NCBI RefSeq assembly: GCF_014697075.1
Contig: NZ_JACJRE010000030.1
Location: 38,596 to 102,595 of the forward strand
DNA length: 64,000 nt
Source: Tolypothrix sp. FACHB-123
GTDB taxonomy: Bacteria > Cyanobacteriota > Cyanobacteriia > Cyanobacteriales > Nostocaceae
Reading direction: 5' to 3'
In this document: positions 55,054 through 63,926 of the stretch, piece by piece
Numbering within the stretch: the stretch's first letter is position 1
How the letters are laid out: every line of letters begins with the position of its first letter
Notes under the pieces: model-generated
What the model saw: only the letters and a program-made list of their open reading frames with translations
What the model was told of the DNA's origin: nothing
Databases searched by the model: none
Position numbers and translations under genes: made by a program

Positions 55054-56577
55054 TTACTTAGAAGATGCGATCGCCAATTCTTTTTTGGGTGTTGTGTCTT
55101 TTCTTACTCCCTGTGTGAGATGATAATAAGTATCTAGGTGGGCATCTAAGAATTTTTGCTGTGTAAATAGCTTTATGGCGCGTTCATAGGCTCGCTGACC
55201 GAATTTTCGCCTTTCTTCTTCAGGTAATTCAAGTAGCTGTAAAATCGCCGCAGCTAGGGCTTGTGGGCGATGGGCTTGTACCATCAATCCTGTATTATCT
55301 AATGCTTCGCTCACGCCACCCACATCAGTAGAAACAATGGTAGCACCCGAAAGCATAGCTTCAATAAGCGCGTAAGGGAAACCTTCGGAAATACTCGACA
55401 TCGCCACCACATCGGCTTCACTGTATGCGCGCCAAGGTTCGCTGGTGAATCCGGCAAAGTTAATATTTTCTTCTAATTTATGGGTGCGAACCAGTTCTTG
55501 ACATTGGGCAAAATACTTTTCATCGGAAGGACGACCATAGAAGCGAAATTCCACATTGGGGATTTTCTCGCGGACAATAGCAGCTGCGGCGATCAAATCT
55601 AGTTGTCCTTTGAGGGGGAAAATCAAGCCCATGTTCATGACTTGAGGACGTTCTTTTTTCACTGGCGGGGTAGGATGATAAATATTCGGATCGGCTCCGT
55701 TATAAATTACCTTGATTTTATGGTCAGGTATACCCCACCAACGCTCCCAACGAGCATTGTATTCGCACACGGGAGAAACTTGATCGGCGTAGTGGTAGTT
55801 AACTTTAACTACGGCTCCCATTAAGCGATATAAAAATTGTCGTACAAAGAGGGAGGGAATACTGCGGTTTAAGTTGAGATACTGCTCTCGGATATTGATA
55901 CCATGTTCTGTTAGCAAGTAAGGCGTGCCTCGTTCTAACTTGGCAATGACACAAGGTAAGCTACAAAAACCAGCAGATGAAGCATGGGTAATATCTGTTT
56001 TGGGGACAGGAAGATGAATAGGGATGAGAAACCGATAAAGTAGGCGCATGGCCTCCGTCTGTTCTAGAAGGGTGACGGTGCTAGGATTTACTAAAGGATG
56101 CCAATGAGTAGAGGTTAATTGTTGAAAAGTTGACCATACCTGTTTTGACTCCATTGTTTTGTGGTAGTCATAACGCTGAAAATATTTATAAATAGCTAGG
56201 ATGAGGTAGCCTAATTTTTCAATATCTGCTTGGCCAAAGAGGATGGCTGTTAAAAAACTCTCAAATAAAGGGATAAATTGGCTGGAAATTACTCTGTTGT
56301 TAGTGGCGATTTTGCTTTTGAAGGCTTGAGAAAAGGGAAAGCGCCAAGAGTATTCTACAGGGTCTTCTGTACCCCACAAGGGTACTTTGACTAGTTGCTT
56401 GATATTATCAGGCAATTTATAGCGTAACTCTAGGTATGGATTAGCCGCGATCGCAAATACATGAAAATCTATCTCTGGTAGTTGGCTGATTAAAACATCG
56501 CACCAGGTACTAACACCACCTTTATGATACGGATACGTCCCTTCCGTAGTTAATAATACAGAGAGTTTCTTCATCAA
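55054..56577 (-). CDS. pelF: PelF-family glycosyltransferase
   Basis: 507 residues, a GT4 enzyme with the PelF N-terminus: VLLTTEGTYPYHKGGVSTWCDVLISQLPEIDFHVFAI and LPDNIKQLVKVPLWGTEDPVEYSW. The domain DITHASSAGFCSLPCVIAKLERGTPYLLTEHGINIREQYLNL is typical of PelF, and the donor half has VIYNGADPNIYHP, VMNMGLIFPLKGQLDLIAAAAIV and SSISEGFPYALIEAMLSGATIVSTDVGGVSEAL. In Pseudomonas, PelF is the cytoplasmic polymerase of the Pel polysaccharide, using UDP-GalNAc. The gene follows the receiver/HlyD gene by 2 bases, so they are surely co-transcribed. The companion PelD and PelE are not seen. Confidence 0.92.
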   Translation of the reverse strand: MMKKLSVLLTTEGTYPYHKGGVSTWCDVLISQLPEIDFHVFAIAANPYLELRYKLPDNIKQLVKVPLWGTEDPVEYSWRFPFSQAFKSKIATNNRVISSQFIPLFESFLTAILFGQADIEKLGYLILAIYKYFQRYDYHKTMESKQVWSTFQQLTSTHWHPLVNPSTVTLLEQTEAMRLLYRFLIPIHLPVPKTDITHASSAGFCSLPCVIAKLERGTPYLLTEHGINIREQYLNLNRSIPSLFVRQFLYRLMGAVVKVNYHYADQVSPVCEYNARWERWWGIPDHKIKVIYNGADPNIYHPTPPVKKERPQVMNMGLIFPLKGQLDLIAAAAIVREKIPNVEFRFYGRPSDEKYFAQCQELVRTHKLEENINFAGFTSEPWRAYSEADVVAMSSISEGFPYALIEAMLSGATIVSTDVGGVSEALDNTGLMVQAHRPQALAAAILQLLELPEEERRKFGQRAYERAIKLFTQQKFLDAHLDTYYHLTQGVRKDTTPKKELAIASSK

Positions 56578-56579
56578 TA

Positions 56580-58400
56580 TTACTCTTTTAAAAACTGGAT
56601 AGATGCCATTTGCCCCACTAGTAAAGCATCTTCAGGATTTTCAAACTGGATCTCAACACTGTGATTCATATTCTCTGCGGGTATAGGATTAATCGTGATG
56701 ATTTTTCCTGTAAATTTCTGCGCAGTTTTACCGACACCGACTTTCACAGTGGCTTTTTGACCTGGACGTAGAGCATTAATGATGCGTGCATTCACCAATA
56801 CTTCCACGTTGAGGTACTTAAGTTGAGCCAATTCTAATAGGGGATTGCCAGTAAAGATTTGATCGCCTATTTTCACTGGTACTTGTACCACTACGCCTGA
56901 TGTTGTTGCCTTGACTATGGTATTTGTCGATGGCATTTGTCGTTGGAATAGCTGAGTTGCTTGTTGCCGAATTAATTTTAATCGTTCGGTGGCTTGTTGC
57001 GATTCTAAACGCAGATTTTTTAATTGTTGCTCTAGTTCTTGGCGCTTGAGTTTTTGTTGTTCTAGGGAAACTTGACGCTGTAACTGAGATTTCTGCTTTT
57101 TGGCGCGTTCTAAATCGTTTGCAGTAGCCGCAGCAGTTATAGCTACTTGATAATCTGCTTTAGCGACTTTCATATCTGCTTCTGCTTGCTCAAACTGATC
57201 TTTGGCGATCGCGCCTTGTTGATATAATTGTCTAAACCGACGCACTCGTGATTGCGCTCTTTCGTAAATGGCTTTGGTTCTTTCTACCGAATCTTGTCTT
57301 TGGGGTAAAGGTAGTTTATCAGCTTCGCTCTGCGATAAGGATAGCTCTAAATCTGCATCGGCTATCTTTTCCGCTAGAGGGGTTTCGTTCTGCTTGATAT
57401 CGCTAATTTTCTGTTCCCAGATCAATACTTTTTGTTGCGCTGCCTGCTGTTGTTGGAGTGCTGTTTGTTCTTGTTGTAGCAGGCTTTGGCGTTGCTGCAA
57501 AATTTGTTCAATTTCCCTGTCACCCTCTGGATTTTTTACCAGCATGAGGGGTTGATTGAGTTGTATGCGATCGCCAATATTGATATTAATCTTTTCTACG
57601 ATTGAAGGGCTAGAAGCGGCGATTTTGACTATCTTTGCGGGCTTCACTTTACCGCTAAATTCCGTACCCATCAAGGCTGATTGCTGTTGCAAATGACTCA
57701 AAGATGGTAGCGGCGTTCTCAAGGCTTGGCGGATCAGATATATACCAGTTGTTCCGCCTACAGCAATCATGAGTAAGATGAATAATTGCTGCCAACCTAT
57801 TTGTTTAGGTGATGGTGGATGGACTTCACTAGGAACCTCTTTTTGCTTGCTTGGTAGTAGGGTTAATTTTCCGACTGACTTCAAATCAGATGGATGATCT
57901 GCTGGTAAGGCGAATTTTCTTTCTGCTACAGGAAGTTTAACTGTAGATTCTCCATAAGCTGAGTTTGCAGAGACTGAGCTAGCTACAGGAACTTTCACCA
58001 GTGACTCTTCTGGAAAATGAGCTTCTAACTCACTATAACTTTCACAAAAAAAACGCATGGAATCGCGAAATTCTTCAGCCGATGCATCTTTGAGCAGATA
58101 GCCCATTGCTCCTGCATCCAAGGCTTCATGGATATATTCGTCGCGATCGTCACTACTTAACAACAGGACTTTAACTAGTGGAAATCGCTGACAGATAGTC
58201 TGAGTTACCCGCACTCCATCTAGGCGGAGTGTATCTATATCTATCAGGACTATATCAGGCTGTAAAGTGGCTACTTGCTCAATCGGATTTTTTCCTTTTG
58301 GAGTCTTAGCTATTACCTGTAAATCCAAAACTGGATCTAGTAGAGCTTCCAAGTATCTTCTAATACAATTTTGGTCATCGACCAGCAATACACTAACCAT
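56580..58400 (-). CDS. Receiver domain fused to HlyD-type membrane fusion protein
   Basis: 606 residues. 1-120 is a NarL-type receiver: VLLVDDQNCIRRYLEALL, Asp in DIVLIDIDTLRLDGVRV, LLLSSDDRDEYIHEALDAGAMGYLLKDASAEEF. A linker (125-205) leads to one membrane helix (LFILLMIAVGGTTGIYLI, about 207-225) and a periplasmic HlyD/MFP part: a half-lipoyl motif (KIAASSPSIVEKININIGDRIQLNQPL), a long coiled coil (about 295-475) and the second half-lipoyl (IVKATTSGVVVQVPVKIGDQIFTGNPLLEL) with a beta-barrel end. The receiver would face the cytoplasm. A phosphorylation-controlled adaptor of an export machine is inferred; no ABC exporter is adjacent. pelF starts 2 bases after it. Confidence 0.9.
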   Translation of the reverse strand: MVSVLLVDDQNCIRRYLEALLDPVLDLQVIAKTPKGKNPIEQVATLQPDIVLIDIDTLRLDGVRVTQTICQRFPLVKVLLLSSDDRDEYIHEALDAGAMGYLLKDASAEEFRDSMRFFCESYSELEAHFPEESLVKVPVASSVSANSAYGESTVKLPVAERKFALPADHPSDLKSVGKLTLLPSKQKEVPSEVHPPSPKQIGWQQLFILLMIAVGGTTGIYLIRQALRTPLPSLSHLQQQSALMGTEFSGKVKPAKIVKIAASSPSIVEKININIGDRIQLNQPLMLVKNPEGDREIEQILQQRQSLLQQEQTALQQQQAAQQKVLIWEQKISDIKQNETPLAEKIADADLELSLSQSEADKLPLPQRQDSVERTKAIYERAQSRVRRFRQLYQQGAIAKDQFEQAEADMKVAKADYQVAITAAATANDLERAKKQKSQLQRQVSLEQQKLKRQELEQQLKNLRLESQQATERLKLIRQQATQLFQRQMPSTNTIVKATTSGVVVQVPVKIGDQIFTGNPLLELAQLKYLNVEVLVNARIINALRPGQKATVKVGVGKTAQKFTGKIITINPIPAENMNHSVEIQFENPEDALLVGQMASIQFLKE

Positions 58401-59233
58401 ATAAATATATATCTGCTATCACTAAAAGTGTGTAAGTAATTCATTGTTGTCTGGGGTGCAAAATTGAGATATTATGTTATTAATTAACAACACTTACCTC
58501 TGTATATTCTGGTTAAATTTGTATATCGCCCCATCAACATTACGTACAATTCAGTCTCTGATGATAATAATTTTTTACAGAGAATATAGATAATTATATA
58601 TACTTAAGTAGTCAGATTTAATAAGAATTAGTAAAGATTGCTGGTGTATCATTATCGTTTTTGTGTTGACTTTCAATTAGAGTGTTACTTGCTTTCAGCA
58701 GCTATTGCTATTCCTCGCTAAAACTGCTGAAAGTGTATTTATATCAATTATTCAGGTGTTTTTTGTTACACCAAAATTCCTAATTTTAAGTCAAGTTAAG
58801 ATACTCAATATCTCTGAAATTTTGCATATCTAATTGCCCCTGATATATATTTCGTTGCACCGAGTGAATTTATTGATTATCTAATCCTCAGAAATTAATT
58901 AGGAAAAGAAAATTCAGTATTTTTTGGATTTTAACATGAAGTCACTTTTATAAATTAGCAATAACTAGGAAAAAGTTAGTCGATTTATCAGTAATTGATG
59001 AATTGCTATATGAAAGTGTGGGAAAAATCAAAGATTAATTTAAGGTTAAAAATTGCGATCGCTTTTTTAACCATTCTGCTTTCTTGTCATGATTAATTGA
59101 CAAGTAATCTATAGTAATAAAATAGGGAATATAGAAAAATGACCAATGATAATTAATCATTGGTCATCCATTGGGAAAGATTACGGACTACATTTTTGAT
59201 AAATGCTAAATGTCAAGAATTGTTCAAAAAAAT
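58401..59233. other. Gene-free stretch
   Basis: 830 AT-rich bases upstream of the receiver/HlyD gene. No credible frame. A short inverted word (ACCAATGATAATTAATCATTGGT, 59141-59163) at the right end could be a terminator for the convergent side or a palindromic repeat. The promoter of the HlyD-pelF operon must lie near 58400-58600. Confidence 0.5.
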
Positions 59234-61180
59234 TCACAGAAATTCTTTGATAAACATCACAGTTGCGTAGAATTGGAAGTCGATGTTCTTCTTTTTGCTA
59301 AAACCGTGTCCTTCATCCTTAGCCATCAAATACCAGACTGGAACTTGATTATTTTTAACTATTGCTACAATTTGTTCGGCTTCATTGAGAGGAACGCGGG
59401 GGTCATTTTTACCGTGAATCACGAATAGCGGCTTCTTAATGCTACTGGCATTATTCACAGGGGAAATTTTCAGCAAAAATTCTCGCATTTTGGGATCGCG
59501 TTCATCACCGTATTCTACTCGTCGCAAATCACGCCGATAACCTTCGGTTTTTTCAAGGAAAGTGACGAAGTTAGAAATACCAACTATATCAATAGAAGCA
59601 CGGATGAGATTGCTATATTTAGTGGCAACGGCTAAGGACATATAACCACCGTAGCTTCCGCCTGTAACTAAAATCCGGTCTTTATCTAAGTCTGGTTGGG
59701 TAGCAATCCAGTCTAATAATGCACCGATATCTTTGACAGAGTCTTCTCGTTTATAGCCATTGTCTAACTTTAAGAAGGTTTTACCGTAACCAGTCGAACC
59801 CCTGACATTAGGATAGAGTATCGCCACACCTAATTCATTGAGATAGTAGTTACTCCGACCCAAGAATGATGGACGAGATTGGCCTTCAGGGCCTCCATGA
59901 ATATCAATAATGACTGGGTGCTTACCTTTAAACTTACCAGGGGGACGATACAAAAAGCCAGAGATAGTTCTATCATCGAAACTCTTCCAGCGGATGAGTT
60001 GGGCTTCGGGGAAATTATCTGTCTTTAAGCCGCCTGTCTCGCTTTCTGTCCAGCGTTCGATTTTGTTGGTGAGAATATTTAAGGAGTAAACATCAGCGGG
60101 TGTGCGGGACGATACTAAAGTAAAGCCTAAATCTTGGTTATTGCGATGCCAATTGACTCCATATATATTACCTACTGGTAACTTTGGCAGTGGTTTTTCT
60201 TTACCTGTGGCTGTTTCTAACAGATGTAATACACTAGCCCCGTCTTCATTAGTGACAAAGGCAATAAGTTTACCATCATAGGAAAGGTCGAAGTCTTCAA
60301 CGTTCCAAGGGATATTACTTGTGAGGTATGTATGTTTTAATGTAGCTAAGTCAACGTATGCCAAGCGGGAAAATTCAAAGTCGCGGTCAGTGATGACATA
60401 CAAACCCTTACCATCTTTACTAAATAAGCCACCATAATAGGCGACTTTTTCTTTACCACCCTTAGGTGTAATTAATTTCTTCTCACCTGATTGAGTGTCA
60501 ATTAACCACAGATAACTTTCATTGACAGAAATATATTCCAGTGCCAAAAATTGCCCATCGCTTGGCGACCAGTCTAAACCACCCCAACCGCCGCCTTCAA
60601 CCTGTGCTAACAGGCGATCGCTTTTCGGATTTTGCGGATCTATAATGTAAAAATCATTATCTTTACCCGTGCGTCTAGTGGAAGTGTAGATCATGCGTTC
60701 GCCCTGATTTGACCACACACCCCGACTGTTTTTCGACTTCCCATCAGTCAACAGGGTAATTTCCCCCGTGGCTAATTCATAATGGTAATTTTGGTTAAAT
60801 TCATTACCACCAGTATCTTTACTAAAGACAAAATAACTTCCCGCAGTCGGCTGAAAACTTCCACCTCCCACTCGTTCTGGAAAAAATGTTAACTGCTGGC
60901 GACTCCCTAGGGGAAATTTGACTAAGTGTATTTGGGGAACATCACCAAAGCGGGTGGAAATCAACATTTCCCGGCGACTAGGATGCCAACTAGCAAGGCT
61001 AGCAGCACGAAACTGGGTATAACGATCTACTGTTTCGGCTATAGATGCAGGTATTGGGGGAATACCATCAGTAACAAGGTTCTCTCCAGGATTAACAGTA
61101 GGATTTTGCGCGGAAACCATGAGAATAGGTAGTAGCAATACTGCAATGAATGTAGTTAAAAACCGGGAAAAAAATCGCAT
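59234..61180 (-). CDS. S9-family (prolyl-oligopeptidase-like) serine peptidase, exported
   Basis: 648 residues with a signal peptide (RFLTTFIAVLLLPILMVSA). Residues about 50-390 form a WD/TolB-like beta-propeller (LISTRFGDVPQIHLVKFPLGSRQQLTFF, RMIYTSTRRTGKDNDFYIID, KLIAFVTNEDGASVLHLLE), and 400-648 an alpha/beta-hydrolase with DIHGGPEGQSRPSF, nucleophile GGSYGGYMSLAVA (Ser about 517), Asp in VIHGKNDPRVPL and His in AKDEGHGFSKKKN. The triad is complete. It cleaves short peptides in the periplasm or outside the cell. Stand-alone gene. Confidence 0.93.
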   Translation of the reverse strand: MRFFSRFLTTFIAVLLLPILMVSAQNPTVNPGENLVTDGIPPIPASIAETVDRYTQFRAASLASWHPSRREMLISTRFGDVPQIHLVKFPLGSRQQLTFFPERVGGGSFQPTAGSYFVFSKDTGGNEFNQNYHYELATGEITLLTDGKSKNSRGVWSNQGERMIYTSTRRTGKDNDFYIIDPQNPKSDRLLAQVEGGGWGGLDWSPSDGQFLALEYISVNESYLWLIDTQSGEKKLITPKGGKEKVAYYGGLFSKDGKGLYVITDRDFEFSRLAYVDLATLKHTYLTSNIPWNVEDFDLSYDGKLIAFVTNEDGASVLHLLETATGKEKPLPKLPVGNIYGVNWHRNNQDLGFTLVSSRTPADVYSLNILTNKIERWTESETGGLKTDNFPEAQLIRWKSFDDRTISGFLYRPPGKFKGKHPVIIDIHGGPEGQSRPSFLGRSNYYLNELGVAILYPNVRGSTGYGKTFLKLDNGYKREDSVKDIGALLDWIATQPDLDKDRILVTGGSYGGYMSLAVATKYSNLIRASIDIVGISNFVTFLEKTEGYRRDLRRVEYGDERDPKMREFLLKISPVNNASSIKKPLFVIHGKNDPRVPLNEAEQIVAIVKNNQVPVWYLMAKDEGHGFSKKKNIDFQFYATVMFIKEFL

Positions 61181-61280
61181 TCACTAAATATGGCAGCTTG
61201 TTGCCGTAATAAAAAAATATTTAGGGTACATCTAACCCAAAAGTAAGAATACCTGGTTTTTTCGGATTCTGGCAATGCTA

Positions 61281-62552
61281 TTAAATTCCGCGATCGCGTT
61301 CTAAATCGGCTATCACTTTTTGCAAATACCACTCTTGGGGCATTTGCGGATAGTAGTCTTTCTTTTGCTCAATTAATCTTTGGGCTATTTCCCATTGTCC
61401 ACCAACTAGGTGTAATAATCGCTGGCGGAGAAGATTATATTTCTGGTTTGTATTTTCTGGGAATGACTTTTGAATTTTATTCAGACTATCTAGAACTATT
61501 TGATAGTTATCCCAATCTTCTTTTTCGAGAAACAGACTTGCAGCTTTTTGATAATCGGCAATAGCCGGCTGCATTTCTTCTAAATGAGTATGGGCAATAC
61601 CCCGATTATAGTAAGCTTGGGCATCTTGGGGATTAATTTGTATGGCTTGGGAATAGTCAGTAATTGCACCAAGATAGTTGCTGGTGGCACGATAAGCATT
61701 ACCTCTAGCAACATAGACTAAGGCATCTTCGGGTTCAATTTGCAGTGCAGAGTTATAATCAGCGATCGCACCTTGATAATCGCCTAAGGCACAGCGGGCT
61801 TTACCTCGGTTACGATAAACAATAGCATCGATAAAATTTAATTTAATGGCTTGATTAAAATCAGCGATCGCGTCTTGATAGTTACCCATTTTGCAACGCA
61901 CTACCCCCCGACAGCAATAAGCTTGTGCATCTTGAGGATCGGCTTTTAATACCCAGTTTAAATCTGCGATCGCTTCTTGGGTATCTCCCTTTTCTGCCTT
62001 CTCTAATAGTTGCCGAAAATATTCCTTTTGGGATGTGATAGTGACGCTAGGCGAACTAATCTGCTCAACCGCTGGTTTTGCTGCTGGTGATTGTAGTTGT
62101 TTAATTCTTTCTAAACACAGACGACAATTTTCTTTATCCTGTTGTGCGAGATACAATTCTGCGGCTTGTTTAAAATTAGCGATCGCATCATGAATATACC
62201 CTTGTTTGCGGCGTACCATCCCCCGCAAACTATAAGCTGCGGCATAATGAGAATTCAGGCGAATTGCACGTTCAACATCTTCCAACGCCCCTGGCAAATT
62301 TTTTAATGCCACCCTAGCCAAGGCGCGAGAGTAGTATGCTTCCATATTTTCAGGATTTAGCTTGATGACTTCGGTGTAATCAGACACAGCTTGGAGAATT
62401 GCCCCTGAGTCATAATATGCCAACCCTCTCTGAAAATAAGCCTCAGGAAAGTAGGGTATCTGCTGTAAAGCACGATTAAATTCCTCAATTGCGCCAGCGT
62501 AGTCTTTTTGCTTAGCTTTTTCCAAGCCTCGATTATAAAATTCATTATTCAT
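61281..62552 (-). CDS. TPR-repeat protein
   Basis: 423 residues made largely of tetratricopeptide repeats, about seven clear ones: AIEEFNRALQQIPYFPEAYFQRGLAYYDSG, AVSDYTEVIKLNPENMEAYYSRALARVAL, ALEDVERAIRLNSHYAAAYSLRGMVRRKQG, then after a linker AIADLNWVLKADPQDAQAYCCRGVVRCKMG, AIADFNQAIKLNFIDAIVYRNRGKARCALG, AIADYNSALQIEPEDALVYVARGNAYRA and AITDYSQAIQINPQDAQAYYNRGIAHTHL. These form a superhelical scaffold for protein binding. No signal peptide. Partner unknown; the gene begins 1.3 kb after, and in the same direction as, the peptidase gene, with a 100-base gap. Confidence 0.9.
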   Translation of the reverse strand: MNNEFYNRGLEKAKQKDYAGAIEEFNRALQQIPYFPEAYFQRGLAYYDSGAILQAVSDYTEVIKLNPENMEAYYSRALARVALKNLPGALEDVERAIRLNSHYAAAYSLRGMVRRKQGYIHDAIANFKQAAELYLAQQDKENCRLCLERIKQLQSPAAKPAVEQISSPSVTITSQKEYFRQLLEKAEKGDTQEAIADLNWVLKADPQDAQAYCCRGVVRCKMGNYQDAIADFNQAIKLNFIDAIVYRNRGKARCALGDYQGAIADYNSALQIEPEDALVYVARGNAYRATSNYLGAITDYSQAIQINPQDAQAYYNRGIAHTHLEEMQPAIADYQKAASLFLEKEDWDNYQIVLDSLNKIQKSFPENTNQKYNLLRQRLLHLVGGQWEIAQRLIEQKKDYYPQMPQEWYLQKVIADLERDRGI

Positions 62553-62971
62553 AGCTGTGATTCACCTAACTCAGTCAGTTATGGCTATGGTAAGTATTCA
62601 CCGTGACTCTAGCTTATTTCCTATGTTAATAACTTGAACTAAGTATCAGGCGTTGCACAGCGCGATCGCAAAAGTTATCAAACTCTCTGAAAAAACTTCT
62701 GCGACCTGAGCCTTGGGAAAAATCAATATCATATTAAGGTATTTCAGTCAATACACGGTCGGAAATTTTTAAGATAAAATGTGAGTAAATAACCCGTATC
62801 AAGTGAAGAAGACGGAGAAGCGATCGCGTCTTATCTTCTGTGCGATCGCTAATACTATTAAATGCAACTGCGGATGAATACTTGCGATAATCACTAGCTC
62901 ATCCGTTGCTAACATTAAGCGTGAAAATAAGACAAATAACTGTTAATAAATAAATTTGAGGAGTCAAAACA
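62553..62971. other. Gene-free divergent control region
   Basis: 420 bases between the TPR gene and the cupin gene, with three HIP1-type GCGATCGC sites and no frame. A GAGGAG site at 62959 precedes the cupin ATG. Confidence 0.5.
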
Positions 62972-63553
62972 ATGACAAGTATTAGTTCTAGAAAGCCAAC
63001 TCAAAAGATATCAAAAGTATCAAACGACCTTTTAGAAAGAATTACCGATGAATTTATCAATATATTAAGGAGAAAACCAGGCCCAGACGTATTTGATTGG
63101 TCAACAAAAAAAGATTATCATGGATTTGAAAAAACCTTGGTACGCAAAGACATATTGCAGCCGTTTATAGAACAATACAACCTAGCACCAGAGGCACTAG
63201 AAATTTCCATAGTTCGCATTAAAAGTAATTACCCTGGTTCTGTACATGTTCATCCAATAGCCCATGCTTTGTGCCCAATACTTGGAGAAGTGGAAGGTTT
63301 TCCTAACCCAGTTAATGCTTACGCTTTGGTAGAAGAGAATTGGTCGCCAGTTTCAGAGTCAGATAGTATGGGTATAGCAGCAGGTAAGGGTAAATGGTTT
63401 CCTATTAATGCTGGAGATAGAGTTTACAATCCCACGAATGTTGCTCATGGTTTTACTGTACAAGGCGAGGGACAATGTTATTTCGTGTGTATTCAATCCC
63501 CAAATATTGACCAAGCCACACATGATGATTGGCTTCCTGCCAAAGTTAACTAA
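62972..63553 (+). CDS. Cupin-like protein, hypothetical
   Basis: 193 residues, with a strong ribosome site upstream. The C-terminal 120 residues read as a cupin: ISIVRIKSNYPGSVHVHPIAHALCPILGEVEG (His-x-His pair near 91-93) and GKGKWFPINAGDRVYNPTNVAHGFTV (His near 166). The N-terminal 70 residues are helical (LLERITDEFINILRRKPGPDVFDWSTKKDYHGFEKTLV). A metal-dependent small-molecule enzyme or binding protein is likely. The convergent neighbour is the remnant of a 2-oxoglutarate dioxygenase, so the two may have acted on related metabolites; that is a guess. Confidence 0.72.
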   Translation: MTSISSRKPTQKISKVSNDLLERITDEFINILRRKPGPDVFDWSTKKDYHGFEKTLVRKDILQPFIEQYNLAPEALEISIVRIKSNYPGSVHVHPIAHALCPILGEVEGFPNPVNAYALVEENWSPVSESDSMGIAAGKGKWFPINAGDRVYNPTNVAHGFTVQGEGQCYFVCIQSPNIDQATHDDWLPAKVN

Positions 63554-63702
63554 AATTATTGGTAGGATTTGAGTCAGTCAAATAATCTGTAAAAATGTCA
63601 AAATCCAACTTCATTTAATGAATTACAGTAGTTGAAAATTAAAACCAAAGATAAACACAAATAGTTATATATGTTTATCTTTGGTTCTATTATTTAATAC
63701 TA

Positions 63703-63926
63703 TTAATTAGCAAGCAAACTAGGAGAAGTTAGGACAAAAACATCTCTTGTGCCCTGACCATCAATCTCTGGTTTAATAGGAGCAGTATAGTGGAGAAATT
63801 CATGGTCATTGACTAATAAAAGTTCTCCAGGATTGAGAATTTTACTAAAAATAGGCTTTTCCTGGTTAGCAATGTATAGATGTGTTTCGCCACCGACAAT
63901 AAGCTGTTCAGCATTTAAATAGGGTA
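63703..63926 (-). pseudogene. 3' part of a 2-oxoglutarate/Fe(II) dioxygenase, cut by an insertion element
   Basis: The minus strand from 63926 reads PYLNAEQLIVGGETHLYI, ILNPGELLLVNDHEFLHYTAPI (metal His in the HYT motif) and RDVFVLTSPSLLAN to a stop at 63703. This is the C-terminal half of the family that includes bacterial isoleucine/leucine dioxygenases (GGET..., LLVND...LHYT.PI, RDVFVL). Upstream of TAC the frame runs into stops inside what looks like an IS630-type element. The 5' half should lie beyond the right edge if the insertion is simple. Confidence 0.65.
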
